DNA of 59,619 bases, from NCBI RefSeq assembly GCF_013204845.1, contig NZ_JABMKY010000039.1, positions 1 through 59,619 of the forward strand, in the 5' to 3' direction. Shown one piece after another: positions 15,884 through 24,425 of the stretch. The position numbers and the translations under genes were made by a program. The stretch comes from Paenibacillus qinlingensis (GTDB lineage: Bacteria; Bacillota; Bacilli; Paenibacillales; NBRC-103111). Numbering within the stretch: the stretch's first letter is position 1; each line of letters opens with the position of its first letter. Below the pieces are notes generated by a model, which worked only from the letters and a program-made list of their open reading frames with translations, was not told the origin of the DNA and made no database searches.

Positions 15884-16252
15884 CTAGAATTCAAGTCCAG
15901 CTTCACGAGCTGCATCAGCCAATGCTTGAACACGTCCATGATAAAGGTATCCACCGCGGTCAAAAACCACTTGTACTACACCTTTTTCTTTAGCACGTGC
16001 CGCAATCAATGCGCCAACTTTACGAGCAGCTTCAACGTTTCCACCGTTACCTACTTCACTTTTAAGCTCTTTATCTTGTGTTGATGCTGCAACGATAGTT
16101 GCACCAGTTGTATCATCGATAAGTTGAGCATACATATGTTTGGAAGAACGGAAGATGTTCAAACGTGGGCGAAGAGTTGTACCTTCAATTTTCTTACGAA
16201 CACGAAGGTGTCTTTTCAGACGAGCTTTATTTTTATCGCTTTTAGTAATCAT
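15884..16252 (-). CDS. rplR: 50S ribosomal protein L18
   Basis: A 122-residue protein that binds 5S rRNA. It has the basic start KSDKNKARLKRHLRVRKK, the RPRLNIFRSSKHMYAQ block and the end DRGGYLYHGRVQALADAAREAGLEF (shown here only to identify the family's C-terminal block, positions about 98-122). AAAGGAG precedes the ATG. It follows rplF after a 101-bp gap that carries a palindromic element. Confidence 0.96.
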   Translation of the reverse strand: MITKSDKNKARLKRHLRVRKKIEGTTLRPRLNIFRSSKHMYAQLIDDTTGATIVAASTQDKELKSEVGNGGNVEAARKVGALIAARAKEKGVVQVVFDRGGYLYHGRVQALADAAREAGLEF

Positions 16253-16288
16253 CTATACTTACACTCCTTTCATCATCTTATGATGCGA

Positions 16289-16337
16289 GGCTTATGCTTA
16301 CGTAGCAAGTTTTCATTCGAAAACTCTTAGCTATTAC
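16289..16337 (-). repeat. Palindromic intergenic element, copy 2 (rplF-rplR gap)
   Basis: Read on the minus strand, GTTTTC/GAAAAC forms a hairpin (plus-strand 16309-16324) and is followed by TTGCTACGTAAGCATAAGCC. Flanking TAGC(t)AA and TTGCTA extend the stem. It matches copy 1 at 32 of 37 core positions but lies in the opposite orientation. Confidence 0.7.
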
Positions 16338-16353
16338 CCGCGATCTTTCGATC

Positions 16354-16896
16354 TTATTTCTTCTTACCAGCTTTACCTTCTTTACGAAGAATGCGTTCGC
16401 CTTCATACTTGATACCTTTACCTTTATACGGCTCTGGTTCACGTACGGAACGAACTTTCGCTGCCATTGCGCCAACTAGCTCTTTATCAATACCTTTAAC
16501 GATGATTTTCGTGTTCGTTGGAACATCGAACTCAATGCCGTTTTCAGGGTTGATTTCAACTGGATGGGAGTACCCAACGTTAAGAACCAATTTGTCACCG
16601 CTTTTGTTTGCACGGTAACCTACGCCTACTAGATCCAAAGATTTCGTGAAACCTTCCGTAACACCACTTACCATGTTGGCAACAACACTACGTGTTGTAC
16701 CATGCAGGGAACGGTGGAGTTTGTTATCGGAAGGACGCTCAACGGAAATCTCGTTTTCTAGAACGTTAACTTTCATATCAGTATGAAGTACACGGGACAG
16801 GGAACCTTTAGGTCCACTAACCGTGATTTGAGTATTGTCTAGTGTTACATTTACACCACTTGGAATGGTGATTGGCTTACGACCAATACGAGACAT
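16354..16896 (-). CDS. rplF: 50S ribosomal protein L6
   Basis: A 180-residue protein of two repeated domains, with the start MSRIGRKPI and the conserved C-terminal block REPEPYKGKGIKYEGE. L6 lies near the factor-binding site of the 50S subunit. I start it at 16896, with GGAGG seven bases upstream, giving the normal start; the longer frame adds six non-family residues. It follows rpsH. Confidence 0.96.
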   Translation of the reverse strand: MSRIGRKPITIPSGVNVTLDNTQITVSGPKGSLSRVLHTDMKVNVLENEISVERPSDNKLHRSLHGTTRSVVANMVSGVTEGFTKSLDLVGVGYRANKSGDKLVLNVGYSHPVEINPENGIEFDVPTNTKIIVKGIDKELVGAMAAKVRSVREPEPYKGKGIKYEGERILRKEGKAGKKK

Positions 16897-16925
16897 GTTT
16901 GCACCTCCATTCAATTACAATTGTA

Positions 16926-17324
16926 TTACCAAACGTAGCAGATAACCTCTCCGCCAGCTTTGGATTGACGAGCATCTTTATCCGTCATAACTCCTTGAGA
17001 CGTGGAGATGATGGCAATCCCTAATCCGCCCAGAACACGAGGGACTTCTTGTGATTTTGTATAAACGCGTAGACCTGGTTTCGAAATTCTTTTCAAACCA
17101 GAGATAACACGCTCATTGTTTGAACCATATTTCAGGAACAAACGAATGATACCTTGTTTGCTATCTTGAACGTACTCAGCATCACGGATAAATCCTTCTT
17201 TTTTAAGGATTTCAGCGATTTCCCTCTTCACTTTTGAAGCTGGGATTTCAACTGTCTCATGACGTACGATGTTCGCATTACGAATGCGTGTTAGCATATC
17301 TGCAATAGGATCTGACATGACCAT
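16926..17324 (-). CDS. rpsH: 30S ribosomal protein S8
   Basis: A 132-residue protein with the start MVMSDPIADMLTRIRNAN and the end block ISTSQGVMTDKDARQ. S8 binds the central domain of 16S rRNA; in E. coli it also represses the spc operon through its mRNA. The ATG at 17324 has GGAGG ten bases upstream; the second ATG (17318) is less well placed. Length equals that of B. subtilis. Confidence 0.97.
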   Translation of the reverse strand: MVMSDPIADMLTRIRNANIVRHETVEIPASKVKREIAEILKKEGFIRDAEYVQDSKQGIIRLFLKYGSNNERVISGLKRISKPGLRVYTKSQEVPRVLGGLGIAIISTSQGVMTDKDARQSKAGGEVICYVW

Positions 17325-17357
17325 TTTGTGTAAACCTCCTTCCCGAAAATAGGGTGA

Positions 17358-17543
17358 TTACCAGCTTGCTTTTTTCACGCCTGGAATCTGACCCAAGTGT
17401 GCTAATTCGCGGAAACAAATCCGACAAATTTTGAACTTGCGAAGCACTGAATGCGGACGTCCGCAGCGCTCGCAACGTGTGTATGCTTGCACTTTAAACT
17501 TCGGGGTACGTTGCTGTTTGACTTTCATCGAAGTTTTTGCCAC
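17358..17543 (-). CDS. rpsN: 30S ribosomal protein S14, zinc-binding type Z
   Basis: A 61-residue short S14. Two CxxC pairs bind zinc: Cys24-x2-Cys27 and Cys40-x2-Cys43. This is the C+ paralog of the spc operon, whereas zinc-free copies lie elsewhere under Zur in many Bacilli. It begins with GTG at 17543 and GGAGG upstream. It lies between rplE and rpsH. Confidence 0.96.
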   Translation of the reverse strand: MAKTSMKVKQQRTPKFKVQAYTRCERCGRPHSVLRKFKICRICFRELAHLGQIPGVKKASW

Positions 17544-17579
17544 TTAATATAACACCTCCTGATAGGTACGACTGGTAAC

Positions 17580-18122
17580 CTATTTTACGAAAGGCGCTCC
17601 GAGTTGTGTTAAAAGCTCGCGAGCTTCCTCGTCGGACTTAGCCGTCGTTACGATAACAATATCCATACCACGAACTTTATCAATTTTATCATACTCAATT
17701 TCAGGGAAAATGAGTTGTTCTTTCAAACCAAGCGTGTAGTTACCACGACCATCAAATGCTTTGTTGGAAATACCGCGGAAGTCACGTACACGTGGAAGTG
17801 ATACGTTAAATAATTTGTCCAAGAAGTGGTACATGCGCTCACCGCGAAGAGTTACTTTCGCACCAATCGGCATGTTTTCGCGAAGTTTGAAACCCGCGAT
17901 CGCTTTTTTGGATTTTGTTACAACTGGTTTTTGACCAGAGATCTTTTGAAGATCTTCTACTGCAGTATCTAGTACTTTGGAGTTTGAAACAGCTTCACCA
18001 ACACCCATGTTGATTACAACTTTCTCAATTTTCGGTACTTGCATTACTGTCGTGTAGTTGAACTTTTGAATTAATGCTGGTGTAATCTCGTTCAAGTAAC
18101 GATCTTTCAATCTTACTGCCAT
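17580..18122 (-). CDS. rplE: 50S ribosomal protein L5
   Basis: A 180-residue protein that binds 5S rRNA and touches P-site tRNA. The blocks VPKIEKVVINMGVGEA, LRENMPIGAKVTLRG and LPRVRDFRGIS are typical. AAGGAGG precedes the ATG at 18122. Order rplX-rplE-rpsN is standard. Confidence 0.97.
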   Translation of the reverse strand: MAVRLKDRYLNEITPALIQKFNYTTVMQVPKIEKVVINMGVGEAVSNSKVLDTAVEDLQKISGQKPVVTKSKKAIAGFKLRENMPIGAKVTLRGERMYHFLDKLFNVSLPRVRDFRGISNKAFDGRGNYTLGLKEQLIFPEIEYDKIDKVRGMDIVIVTTAKSDEEARELLTQLGAPFVK

Positions 18123-18155
18123 AACTTAGTTTCCTCCTTTCCATACATGTGTGTA

Positions 18156-18509
18156 TTAGTCGATAACTTCGCCGGATTTTTTCGCGATACGAACTTTCGT
18201 TCCGTTATCTAATACTTTGTATCCTACGCGAGTAGGTTTGCCGCTCTTAGGATCAATTAGCATCACGTTAGAAACGTGGATCGCAGCTTCTTGATTCAAG
18301 ATACCGCCTTGTGGGTTAAGTTGGGATGGTTTCGCATGTTTCTTAACCATGTTTACACCTTCAACAAGAACACGATTTTGACGAGGGTAAGCAGCGATAA
18401 CGCGGCCTTTCTTACCTTTGTCTTTGCCAGTGATAACGAAAACAGTATCGTCTTTTTTCACGTGCAATTTATTGTTATGAGATTCTAGTCTCTTTTTAAG
18501 TCTTGGCAT
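18156..18509 (-). CDS. rplX: 50S ribosomal protein L24
   Basis: A 117-residue KOW protein, an early assembly protein of the 50S subunit. The core begins HVKKDDTVFVITGKDKGKKG at about residue 16. The 14-residue basic extension before it (PRLKKRLESHNNK) is absent from B. subtilis L24. The extended start is supported by AGGAGG nine bases before the ATG at 18509. Confidence 0.95.
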   Translation of the reverse strand: MPRLKKRLESHNNKLHVKKDDTVFVITGKDKGKKGRVIAAYPRQNRVLVEGVNMVKKHAKPSQLNPQGGILNQEAAIHVSNVMLIDPKSGKPTRVGYKVLDNGTKVRIAKKSGEVID

Positions 18510-18564
18510 TAGCTTCTACACCTCCTGGGGTTCTCCACAATGGAAAACAACATCGTAACACGTC

Positions 18565-18933
18565 TTAGATAACTTCTGGAGCCAAGGATACGATCTTCAT
18601 GAAGTCTCTATCGCGAAGTTCGCGAGCAACTGGTCCGAAGATACGAGTACCACGTGGGCTCTTATCTTCTTTCACGATAACAGCTGCATTCTCATCAAAT
18701 GAGATATATGAACCGTCTTTACGGCGAGCACCGCTCTTCGTACGAACGATAACTGCTTTAACAACGTCACCTTTTTTGACAACGCCACCTGGTGTTGCTT
18801 CTTTTACTGAACATACGATCAAATCACCAATGTGACCAACGCGACGACCAGTACCACCCAAAACGCGGATACACATTAATTGTTTCGCACCTGAGTTGTC
18901 AGCGACAGCCAAACGAGTAAATGGTTGAATCAT
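18565..18933 (-). CDS. rplN: 50S ribosomal protein L14
   Basis: A 122-residue protein of invariant length. The start MIQPFTRLAVADNSGAK and the end block RDFMKIVSLAPEVI are typical. L14 forms an intersubunit bridge and is the binding site for ribosome silencing factor. It lies between rpsQ and rplX. Confidence 0.98.
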   Translation of the reverse strand: MIQPFTRLAVADNSGAKQLMCIRVLGGTGRRVGHIGDLIVCSVKEATPGGVVKKGDVVKAVIVRTKSGARRKDGSYISFDENAAVIVKEDKSPRGTRIFGPVARELRDRDFMKIVSLAPEVI

Positions 18934-18968
18934 CGTATTCCCTCCTTTCGGGGTTCATATCTAGAATA

Positions 18969-19232
18969 TTAGATAACAACTGCCACTTCAAGAATTTCAA
19001 CCAGTCTCCAACTTTTATCTTTGGACAACGGTCTAGTTTCACTGATTTTCACAGTGTCACCAATCTTAGCTTGGTTGTTTTCGTCATGTGCTTTGAATTT
19101 TTTTGTTGATTTAATTCGTTTGTGGTAGAGTTCATGCTTTTTGTAAGTTTCAACAGCAACAACAATGGTTTTATCCATTTTATCACTGACAACCTTACCG
19201 ATCAGAACTTTACGATCGTTACGTTCAGTCAT
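18969..19232 (-). CDS. rpsQ: 30S ribosomal protein S17
   Basis: An 87-residue OB-fold protein with KVLIGKVVSDKMDKTIVV and the loop KIGDTVKISETRPLSKDK. It binds 16S rRNA helix 11 early in assembly. It follows rpmC by 27 bp with a ribosome-binding site in between. Confidence 0.97.
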   Translation of the reverse strand: MTERNDRKVLIGKVVSDKMDKTIVVAVETYKKHELYHKRIKSTKKFKAHDENNQAKIGDTVKISETRPLSKDKSWRLVEILEVAVVI

Positions 19233-19259
19233 CTAAGGAACACTCCCTTCTAGATTTGG

Positions 19260-19457
19260 TTACCCAATACCCAGTTCTCTTTCACGCAAAATAGTCTTGG
19301 CACGAGCGATCTCTTTACGCAAATCACGAATCTGAGTCGGGTTGTCCAATTGACCAGTAGCTAGTTGAAAACGGAGGTTAAAGAGTTCTTCTTTAAAACC
19401 ATTAACTTTTTGCTCGATTTCAGCAGTGGTTAAGTTCCGGAATTCACTACCCTTCAT
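19260..19457 (-). CDS. rpmC: 50S ribosomal protein L29
   Basis: A 65-residue two-helix protein with LTTAEIEQKVNGFKEELF and FNLRFQLATGQL. L29 lies at the tunnel exit and helps dock trigger factor and SRP. I use the ATG at 19457; an in-frame GTG lies three codons earlier. Either way the start lies inside the last codons of rplP, so the two overlap and are translationally coupled. Confidence 0.95.
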   Translation of the reverse strand: MKGSEFRNLTTAEIEQKVNGFKEELFNLRFQLATGQLDNPTQIRDLRKEIARAKTILRERELGIG

Positions 19458-19881
19458 TTGCTTCACCGCCTACTTCTTCTCTTTTCACGAACTTCGTTTT
19501 GATTGGAAGCTTGTGAGCTGCAAGACGCATTGCTTCGCGAGCAACCTCTTCGCTTACACCTGCTAATTCAAACAAAATTTTGCCCGGTTTTACTACGGCA
19601 ACCCATTTTTCCACGCTACCTTTACCACTACCCATACGAACTTCAAGCGGCTTTTGTGTAACTGGTTTAGCTGGGAAAATTTTAATCCATACTTTACCGC
19701 CACGTTTGATGTAACGTGTCATGGCAATACGAGCTGCTTCGATTTGACGGTTGGAAACCCAAGCCGGTTCTACCGCTTGCAGACCATATTCGCCAAAAGC
19801 AACTTCCGTACCGCCTTTAGCGCGACCTTTCATGTTACCGCGGTGTTCTTTACGGTGTTTTACACGTTTAGGTACTAACAT
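19447..19881 (-). CDS. rplP: 50S ribosomal protein L16
   Basis: A 144-residue protein. The basic start MLVPKRVKHRKEHRG and the block RMGSGKGSVEKWVAVVKPG are typical. L16 helps shape the A-site tRNA entry region of the 50S. It lies 3 bp after rpsC and overlaps rpmC. Confidence 0.97.
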   Translation of the reverse strand: MLVPKRVKHRKEHRGNMKGRAKGGTEVAFGEYGLQAVEPAWVSNRQIEAARIAMTRYIKRGGKVWIKIFPAKPVTQKPLEVRMGSGKGSVEKWVAVVKPGKILFELAGVSEEVAREAMRLAAHKLPIKTKFVKREEVGGEANEG

Positions 19882-19884
19882 GAT

Positions 19885-20547
19885 TTAATTTCCTCCTTCC
19901 GGCTGAGCCTTTTTCTTAGCTGTCGGAAGCACTTCTCCACGATAAATCCATACTTTTACACCAATACGTCCATAAGTAGTGGCTGCTTCAGCCGTACCAT
20001 AGTCGATATCCGCACGAAGTGTATGAAGTGGAACAGTTCCTTCGCTATATCCTTCCGTACGAGCAATCTCAGCACCGCCAAGACGTCCGCTAGTTGCAAC
20101 TTTGATACCTTTTGCTCCGGATCTCATAGTTCTTTGCATTGCTTGTTTCATAGCACGACGGAAAGAAACACGACGCTCTAATTGAAGTGCAACTGCTTCA
20201 GCTACTAGGATAGCATCAAGATCAGGGTGTTTAATTTCAGAAATGTTGATATGAACTTTTTTGTTCGACATAGCTGCGATGTAGTTACGAATAACTTCAA
20301 CTTCAGCTCCGCCTTTACCAATAACCATTCCTGGTTTAGCAGTATGAATCGTAACGTTAACACGGTTAGCCGCGCGCTCGATATCGATATGGGAAACTGC
20401 AGAATCTTTAAGTTTATTCTTTAAGTATTCGCGGATTTTGACGTCTTCAAGCAGCAGAGTTCCGAAATCTTTTTCTGCGAACCATTTGGACTCCCAATCA
20501 CGAATGACACCAATTCTAAAACCTATCGGGTGTACTTTCTGACCCAC
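19885..20547 (-). CDS. rpsC: 30S ribosomal protein S3
   Basis: A 220-residue protein with an N-terminal KH domain (GMVIGKGGAEVEVIR) and the C-terminal domain TLRADIDYGTAEAATTYG. It lies at the mRNA entry pore and supports helicase activity of the ribosome. The start is GTG at 20547, just after GGAGGGG. It follows rplV by 13 bp. Confidence 0.97.
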   Translation of the reverse strand: MGQKVHPIGFRIGVIRDWESKWFAEKDFGTLLLEDVKIREYLKNKLKDSAVSHIDIERAANRVNVTIHTAKPGMVIGKGGAEVEVIRNYIAAMSNKKVHINISEIKHPDLDAILVAEAVALQLERRVSFRRAMKQAMQRTMRSGAKGIKVATSGRLGGAEIARTEGYSEGTVPLHTLRADIDYGTAEAATTYGRIGVKVWIYRGEVLPTAKKKAQPEGGN

Positions 20548-20560
20548 ACGTTACCCCTCC

Positions 20561-20893
20561 TTATTTTTCAGATACCACGATTGTGATGTGGCTGGTACGT
20601 TTTTTGATCGCGCTAGCGCGGCCCATTGCACGTTGTTGGAATCTTTTCATTGTTGGCCCTTGATTTACGAAAGTCTCGGAAACAACAAGTTTGTTTGGAT
20701 CTAATGAATAGTTATGCTCTGCATTGGCAATTGCGGAATTCAATAGTTTCTCCAGAATTGGAGAAGCTGCTTTTGGTGTATGACGCAAAATTGCGATCGC
20801 TTCACCTACCGCTTTTCCCCGAATCAAGTCAACAACTAGCTTTGCTTTACGAGGAGCAATCCGAGCGTGGTTCAATATTGCTTTAGCTTGCAT
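20561..20893 (-). CDS. rplV: 50S ribosomal protein L22
   Basis: A 110-residue protein with the start MQAKAILNHARIAPRKAKLV and the long beta-hairpin loop that lines the exit tunnel (GPTMKRFQQRAMGRASAIKK). The hairpin shows no deletion of the type linked with macrolide resistance, as far as can be judged by eye. It lies between rpsS and rpsC. Confidence 0.97.
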   Translation of the reverse strand: MQAKAILNHARIAPRKAKLVVDLIRGKAVGEAIAILRHTPKAASPILEKLLNSAIANAEHNYSLDPNKLVVSETFVNQGPTMKRFQQRAMGRASAIKKRTSHITIVVSEK

Positions 20894-20922
20894 GGTAGTA
20901 CCTCCTCTCGGTTAAAAATGAA

Positions 20923-21201
20923 TTAACGTTTTCCGGTTTTCTTATCGTCATCGTGACCTTTATACGTACGTGTTGGAGCAAATTCACCAAGCTTATGCCC
21001 AACCATATCTTCCGTTACATATACTGGCACGTGTTTTCTTCCGTCATATACTCCGAAAGTGTGACCAACGAATTGCGGGTAAATTGTAGAACGACGGGAC
21101 CACGTTTTGACAACTAATTTCTTGCCAGAAGTGTTTAAGTCTTCTACTTTTTTCAGTAAGTGACCATCGATAAATGGACCCTTCTTTAAGCTGCGACCCA
21201 T
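20923..21201 (-). CDS. rpsS: 30S ribosomal protein S19
   Basis: A 92-residue protein with the start MGRSLKKGPFIDGHLLKKV and the block VGHKLGEFAPTRTYKGH. It sits in the 30S head with S13. Length is normal. It follows rplB by 48 bp. Confidence 0.97.
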   Translation of the reverse strand: MGRSLKKGPFIDGHLLKKVEDLNTSGKKLVVKTWSRRSTIYPQFVGHTFGVYDGRKHVPVYVTEDMVGHKLGEFAPTRTYKGHDDDKKTGKR

Positions 21202-21249
21202 GGGTGTTCCTCCCTTCCTTGAACCTCAAGAGAATGTCTATATCCTAGA

Positions 21250-22080
21250 TTACTTCGTACGACGACGTACAATGTATTTATCGGATGCTTTACCTTTTTT
21301 ACGAGTTTTGAAACCAAGCGTCGGTTTACCCCATGGAGACATAGGTGATTTACGTCCGATTGGTGCGCGTCCTTCACCACCACCGTGTGGGTGATCATTC
21401 GGGTTCATAACAACCCCACGAACTTGAGGACGATTGCCTTTCCAACGATTACGTCCTGCTTTACCGATTTTCACGAGCTCGTGATCTTCGTTACCAACAG
21501 AACCGATTGTTGCGCGGCAAACTTTTAGTACTTTGCGAACTTCACCGGATGAAAGGCGAATTGTAACGTATGATTCTTCTTTACCAAGCAATTGAGCTTC
21601 AGTACCAGCTGCGCGCACAAGTTGTGCACCTTTACCAGGTTTCAACTCAATGTTGTGGATAACTGTACCAACTGGAATGTTTTCCAATGGAAGAGCGTTA
21701 CCTACTTTGATATCTGCTTGTGGTCCAGAAACGATACGATCGTCCACTTTAAGACCTTTAGGAGCGATGATGTATTTTTTCTCGCCATCAGCATAATGAA
21801 TCAATGCGATGTTCGCGGAACGGTTAGGATCGTACTCAACTGTAGCAACGCGTCCTGGTATTCCATCTTTAGTACGTTTAAAATCGATAATACGGTATTT
21901 ACGCTTGTGTCCACCACCGTGGTGACGAACCGTAATTTTACCTTGGTTGTTACGGCCAGCATGCTTGAACAAAGGAGCAAGCAATGATTTCTCGGGTGTT
22001 GATGTTGTGATTTCTTCAAATGTAGAAACCGACATCGCACGACGAGCTGGTGAGGTTGGTTTGTATTTTTTAATTGGCAC
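21250..22080 (-). CDS. rplB: 50S ribosomal protein L2
   Basis: A 276-residue primary 23S-binding protein close to the peptidyl transferase centre. It has the conserved GRNNQGKITVRHHGGGHKR block and the C-terminal GVVMNPNDHPHGGGEGR with the essential His residues. The start is GTG at 22080 with GGAGG upstream. Order rplW-rplB-rpsS is standard. Confidence 0.98.
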   Translation of the reverse strand: MPIKKYKPTSPARRAMSVSTFEEITTSTPEKSLLAPLFKHAGRNNQGKITVRHHGGGHKRKYRIIDFKRTKDGIPGRVATVEYDPNRSANIALIHYADGEKKYIIAPKGLKVDDRIVSGPQADIKVGNALPLENIPVGTVIHNIELKPGKGAQLVRAAGTEAQLLGKEESYVTIRLSSGEVRKVLKVCRATIGSVGNEDHELVKIGKAGRNRWKGNRPQVRGVVMNPNDHPHGGGEGRAPIGRKSPMSPWGKPTLGFKTRKKGKASDKYIVRRRTK

Positions 22081-22109
22081 TCTGTTTCCTCCTTACTTTA
22101 AGAAATGGG

Positions 22110-22400
22110 TTATACCGTTTCGAAGAATTCCAATTCTTTGCTCTCAGCGCTTAGGGACACGATAGCTTTCTTCCAGATGGAAGTGTAACCAGAGTGTTTG
22201 CCATAACGTTTAGGCTTAGCTGGCATTCTGAGTGTGTTTACATTTGTAACTTTCACTTTGAAGATTGCTTCGATAGCTTGTTTAATTTCTGTTTTGTTAG
22301 CGCGAAGATCCACTTCGAAAACATACTTTTTGTTAGCCATTAGGTCGCTTGTACGCTCAGTGATGATCGGGCGCTTGATAATGTCGCGTGGATTTTTCAT
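22110..22400 (-). CDS. rplW: 50S ribosomal protein L23
   Basis: A 96-residue protein with PRDIIKRPIITERTSDLM near the start and the loop TLRMPAKPKRYGKHSG. L23 is the docking site for trigger factor and SRP at the tunnel exit. Its ATG overlaps the rplD stop codon (ATGA). Confidence 0.97.
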   Translation of the reverse strand: MKNPRDIIKRPIITERTSDLMANKKYVFEVDLRANKTEIKQAIEAIFKVKVTNVNTLRMPAKPKRYGKHSGYTSIWKKAIVSLSAESKELEFFETV

Positions 22401-23023
22401 TGTGCAAGCACCTCCTCAACTTTCTGTACAGCCTCTTGCGTTAAGATCAATTTGTCATAAAGCATGACATCAAGAACGTTAACTCCATCAGCAGCAACAA
22501 ATTTCACACCTGGGATATTACGAGCAGATAATGCTACATTGGAGTCGTTAGGAACGCCTACAACTAGTACTTTTGTATCTACTTTCAGGTTGTTCAAAAT
22601 AGCAACGAATTCTTTCGTTTTCGGAGCATTCAATTGAAGTTGATCCAGAACGATCAAGTTGTTATCGATAAGTTTCGAGGACAAAGCAGATTTGATCGCT
22701 AAGCGACGAACTTTTCTTGGCAATTTGAAACCATAGCTACGAGGAGTTGGTCCGAATACGGTACCGCCGCCTTTCCACTGTGGAGCACGAATACTACCTT
22801 GACGCGCACGACCTGTACCTTTTTGTTTCCAAGGTTTACGACCACCGCCGCGAACTTCTGAACGACCTTTTGTTTTGTGAGTTCCTTGACGAACAGCTGC
22901 TTGTTGCAAAAGAACAGCTTCGTGAATCGCATGAACGTGAGGCTCAATTCCGAAAACAACGTCAGACAGTTCAATCTCTCCTACCTGAGCACCTGTTACA
23001 TTATATAAAGCTACTTTTGGCAT
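22397..23023 (-). CDS. rplD: 50S ribosomal protein L4
   Basis: A 208-residue protein with the extended tunnel loop GGGRKPWKQKGTGRARQGS and the globular part typical of Bacillales L4. In E. coli L4 represses the S10 operon by acting on its leader; whether it does so here is not known, but a structured leader is present before rpsJ. It lies between rplC and rplW. Confidence 0.97.
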   Translation of the reverse strand: MPKVALYNVTGAQVGEIELSDVVFGIEPHVHAIHEAVLLQQAAVRQGTHKTKGRSEVRGGGRKPWKQKGTGRARQGSIRAPQWKGGGTVFGPTPRSYGFKLPRKVRRLAIKSALSSKLIDNNLIVLDQLQLNAPKTKEFVAILNNLKVDTKVLVVGVPNDSNVALSARNIPGVKFVAADGVNVLDVMLYDKLILTQEAVQKVEEVLAQ

Positions 23024-23039
23024 CTGTCTTCCTCCTTTC

Positions 23040-23663
23040 TTACTTTTTAACAGCAGACTTCACGCTAACGTAGCTGTTTTTAGGACCCGGAATGGAACCT
23101 TTAACTAGCAATACATTACGCTCAGCATCTACTTTAATGATTTGAAGATTTTGCAATGTTACCGTTTCGTTACCCATATGTCCTGGCAATTTCTTACCTT
23201 TAGGAACGCGGTTTGCTTGAATGGAACCCATCGAACCTGGTCCGCGGTGATAACGTGATCCGTGTGCCATTGGCCCAGTGGATTGGTTATGTCTTTTGAT
23301 GTTACCTTGGAAACCTTTACCTTTGGAAGTACCCGTTACATCAACGAATTCGCCCTCTGCGAACAGATCTGCTTTCAGCTCTTGACCAACTTCATAGTCA
23401 CCCAACTGAATGCCACGAATTTCTTTAACGTAGCGCTTAGGCGTTGCCCCTGCTTTTTTCGCATGGCCAAGCTCTGGTTTAATGATACGGCTAGCTTTTA
23501 CATCATCAAAACCGATTTGGATCGACTCATAACCATCGTTATCCACATCTTTCTTTTGCAGTACCACACATGGTCCTGCTTGAATGACAGTTACCGGAAC
23601 AACATTACCCTCCGGAGTAAACAACTGTGTCATCCCAAGTTTTTTCCCTAAGATACCTTTCAT
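23040..23663 (-). CDS. rplC: 50S ribosomal protein L3
   Basis: A 207-residue protein. It starts MKGILGKKLGMTQLF; the tip loop near the A site includes QSTGPMAHGSRYHRGPGS. The start at 23663 has GAGGTG six bases upstream; the frame extends further but that part is not conserved. L3 starts 50S assembly with L24. It follows rpsJ. Confidence 0.97.
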   Translation of the reverse strand: MKGILGKKLGMTQLFTPEGNVVPVTVIQAGPCVVLQKKDVDNDGYESIQIGFDDVKASRIIKPELGHAKKAGATPKRYVKEIRGIQLGDYEVGQELKADLFAEGEFVDVTGTSKGKGFQGNIKRHNQSTGPMAHGSRYHRGPGSMGSIQANRVPKGKKLPGHMGNETVTLQNLQIIKVDAERNVLLVKGSIPGPKNSYVSVKSAVKK

Positions 23664-23706
23664 CGTTGACACCTCATTTCCTTCCATTGTTAACTCTATA
23701 GTTGTT

Positions 23707-24015
23707 TTACAGTTTGATCTCGATGTCAACGCCAGACGGTAAGTCTAGACGCATTAGAGCATCAACTGTTTGTGGTGTTGGATTCACAATATCGATTAGA
23801 CGCTTATGCGTACGCATTTCGAATTGCTCACGCGAATCCTTGTACTTGTGCACCGCACGAAGAATCGTGATGATTTGCTTCTCTGTCGGAAGCGGAATCG
23901 GACCGGATACACCTGCACCGGAACGCTTGGCAGTTTCCACGATTTTCTCAGCTGATTGATCAATAATTCTGTGATCATAAGCCTTCAAACGGATACGAAT
24001 TTTTTGCTTTGCCAT
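23707..24015 (-). CDS. rpsJ: 30S ribosomal protein S10 (NusE)
   Basis: A 102-residue protein, first gene of the S10 operon. It begins AKQKIRIRLKAYDHRIID and ends PSGVDIEIKL. Besides its place in the 30S head it acts as NusE, the partner of NusB in boxA antitermination, relevant to the rRNA boxA at 99-113. GGAGGG precedes the ATG. Confidence 0.98.
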   Translation of the reverse strand: MAKQKIRIRLKAYDHRIIDQSAEKIVETAKRSGAGVSGPIPLPTEKQIITILRAVHKYKDSREQFEMRTHKRLIDIVNPTPQTVDALMRLDLPSGVDIEIKL

Positions 24016-24149
24016 TTAAAAGTCCCTCCTTCTATCGCCCAATTTATTATCGGACATACTCCGCGAAAATTCTCCAACAGCCATCCCCATGGCAAAGGGG
24101 CCTGGTGTGTCGGCAACCTTTCGCATCATCGCAACGTCACAGACCAACG
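24016..24149 (-). promoter_or_regulatory. Structured leader of the S10 operon
   Basis: The predicted transcript has a leader of about 130 nt before rpsJ. By eye it can form a GC-rich hairpin (CCCC with GGGG around plus-strand 24086-24103) and a longer stem pairing TGG(tc)TGTG with CACACCA. No terminator-like T-run follows. It is a candidate site for autoregulation, but the class is not recognised. Confidence 0.4.
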
Positions 24150-24155
24150 TTTAAT

Positions 24156-24184
24156 ATTATATAAAATTATAAAACGAAAAGCAA
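24156..24184 (-). promoter_or_regulatory. Sigma-A promoter of the S10-spc-alpha superoperon
   Basis: The minus strand has TTGCTT (24179-24184), a 17-base A/T-rich spacer and TATAAT (24156-24161). It lies after the tuf terminator and appears to drive rpsJ onward. I see no second strong promoter before rplQ. The remaining part of the 24016-24425 gap (24185-24372) is A/T-rich and holds no gene that I can see. Confidence 0.75.
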
Positions 24185-24372
24185 GTGAAATTTTAGGCTA
24201 ATGCACAAAATTATTTATAAGTACTTTTCTCTTCTATATAAGTAACACTCCGCTGTCGTTCCCTCAATCCGTTTCTACATTATAATAAAAGATTATTATT
24301 AAAACCACTGCATTCTGTTTCCAGTCATTCTTAGCAGTAAACTGCATTATCACAGCCGCGGTTATCAGTAAA

Positions 24373-24407
24373 CAAAAAAACACCCACCGATAAATCGATG
24401 GATGTTT
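24373..24407 (-). terminator. Terminator of the str operon after tuf
   Basis: On the minus strand AAACATCCATCGAT pairs with ATCGGTGGGTGTTT with a few wobble pairs, followed by a T7 run. It is 19 bp after the tuf stop. A smaller TCTCT/AGAGA hairpin lies between. Confidence 0.8.
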
Positions 24408-24425
24408 CGATCTCTCTAAGAGAGA

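Noticed and set aside
18468..18509. Extended N-terminus of L24 as a wrong start
   Set aside because: A good ribosome-binding site supports the longer start and no better one lies at the shorter family start.
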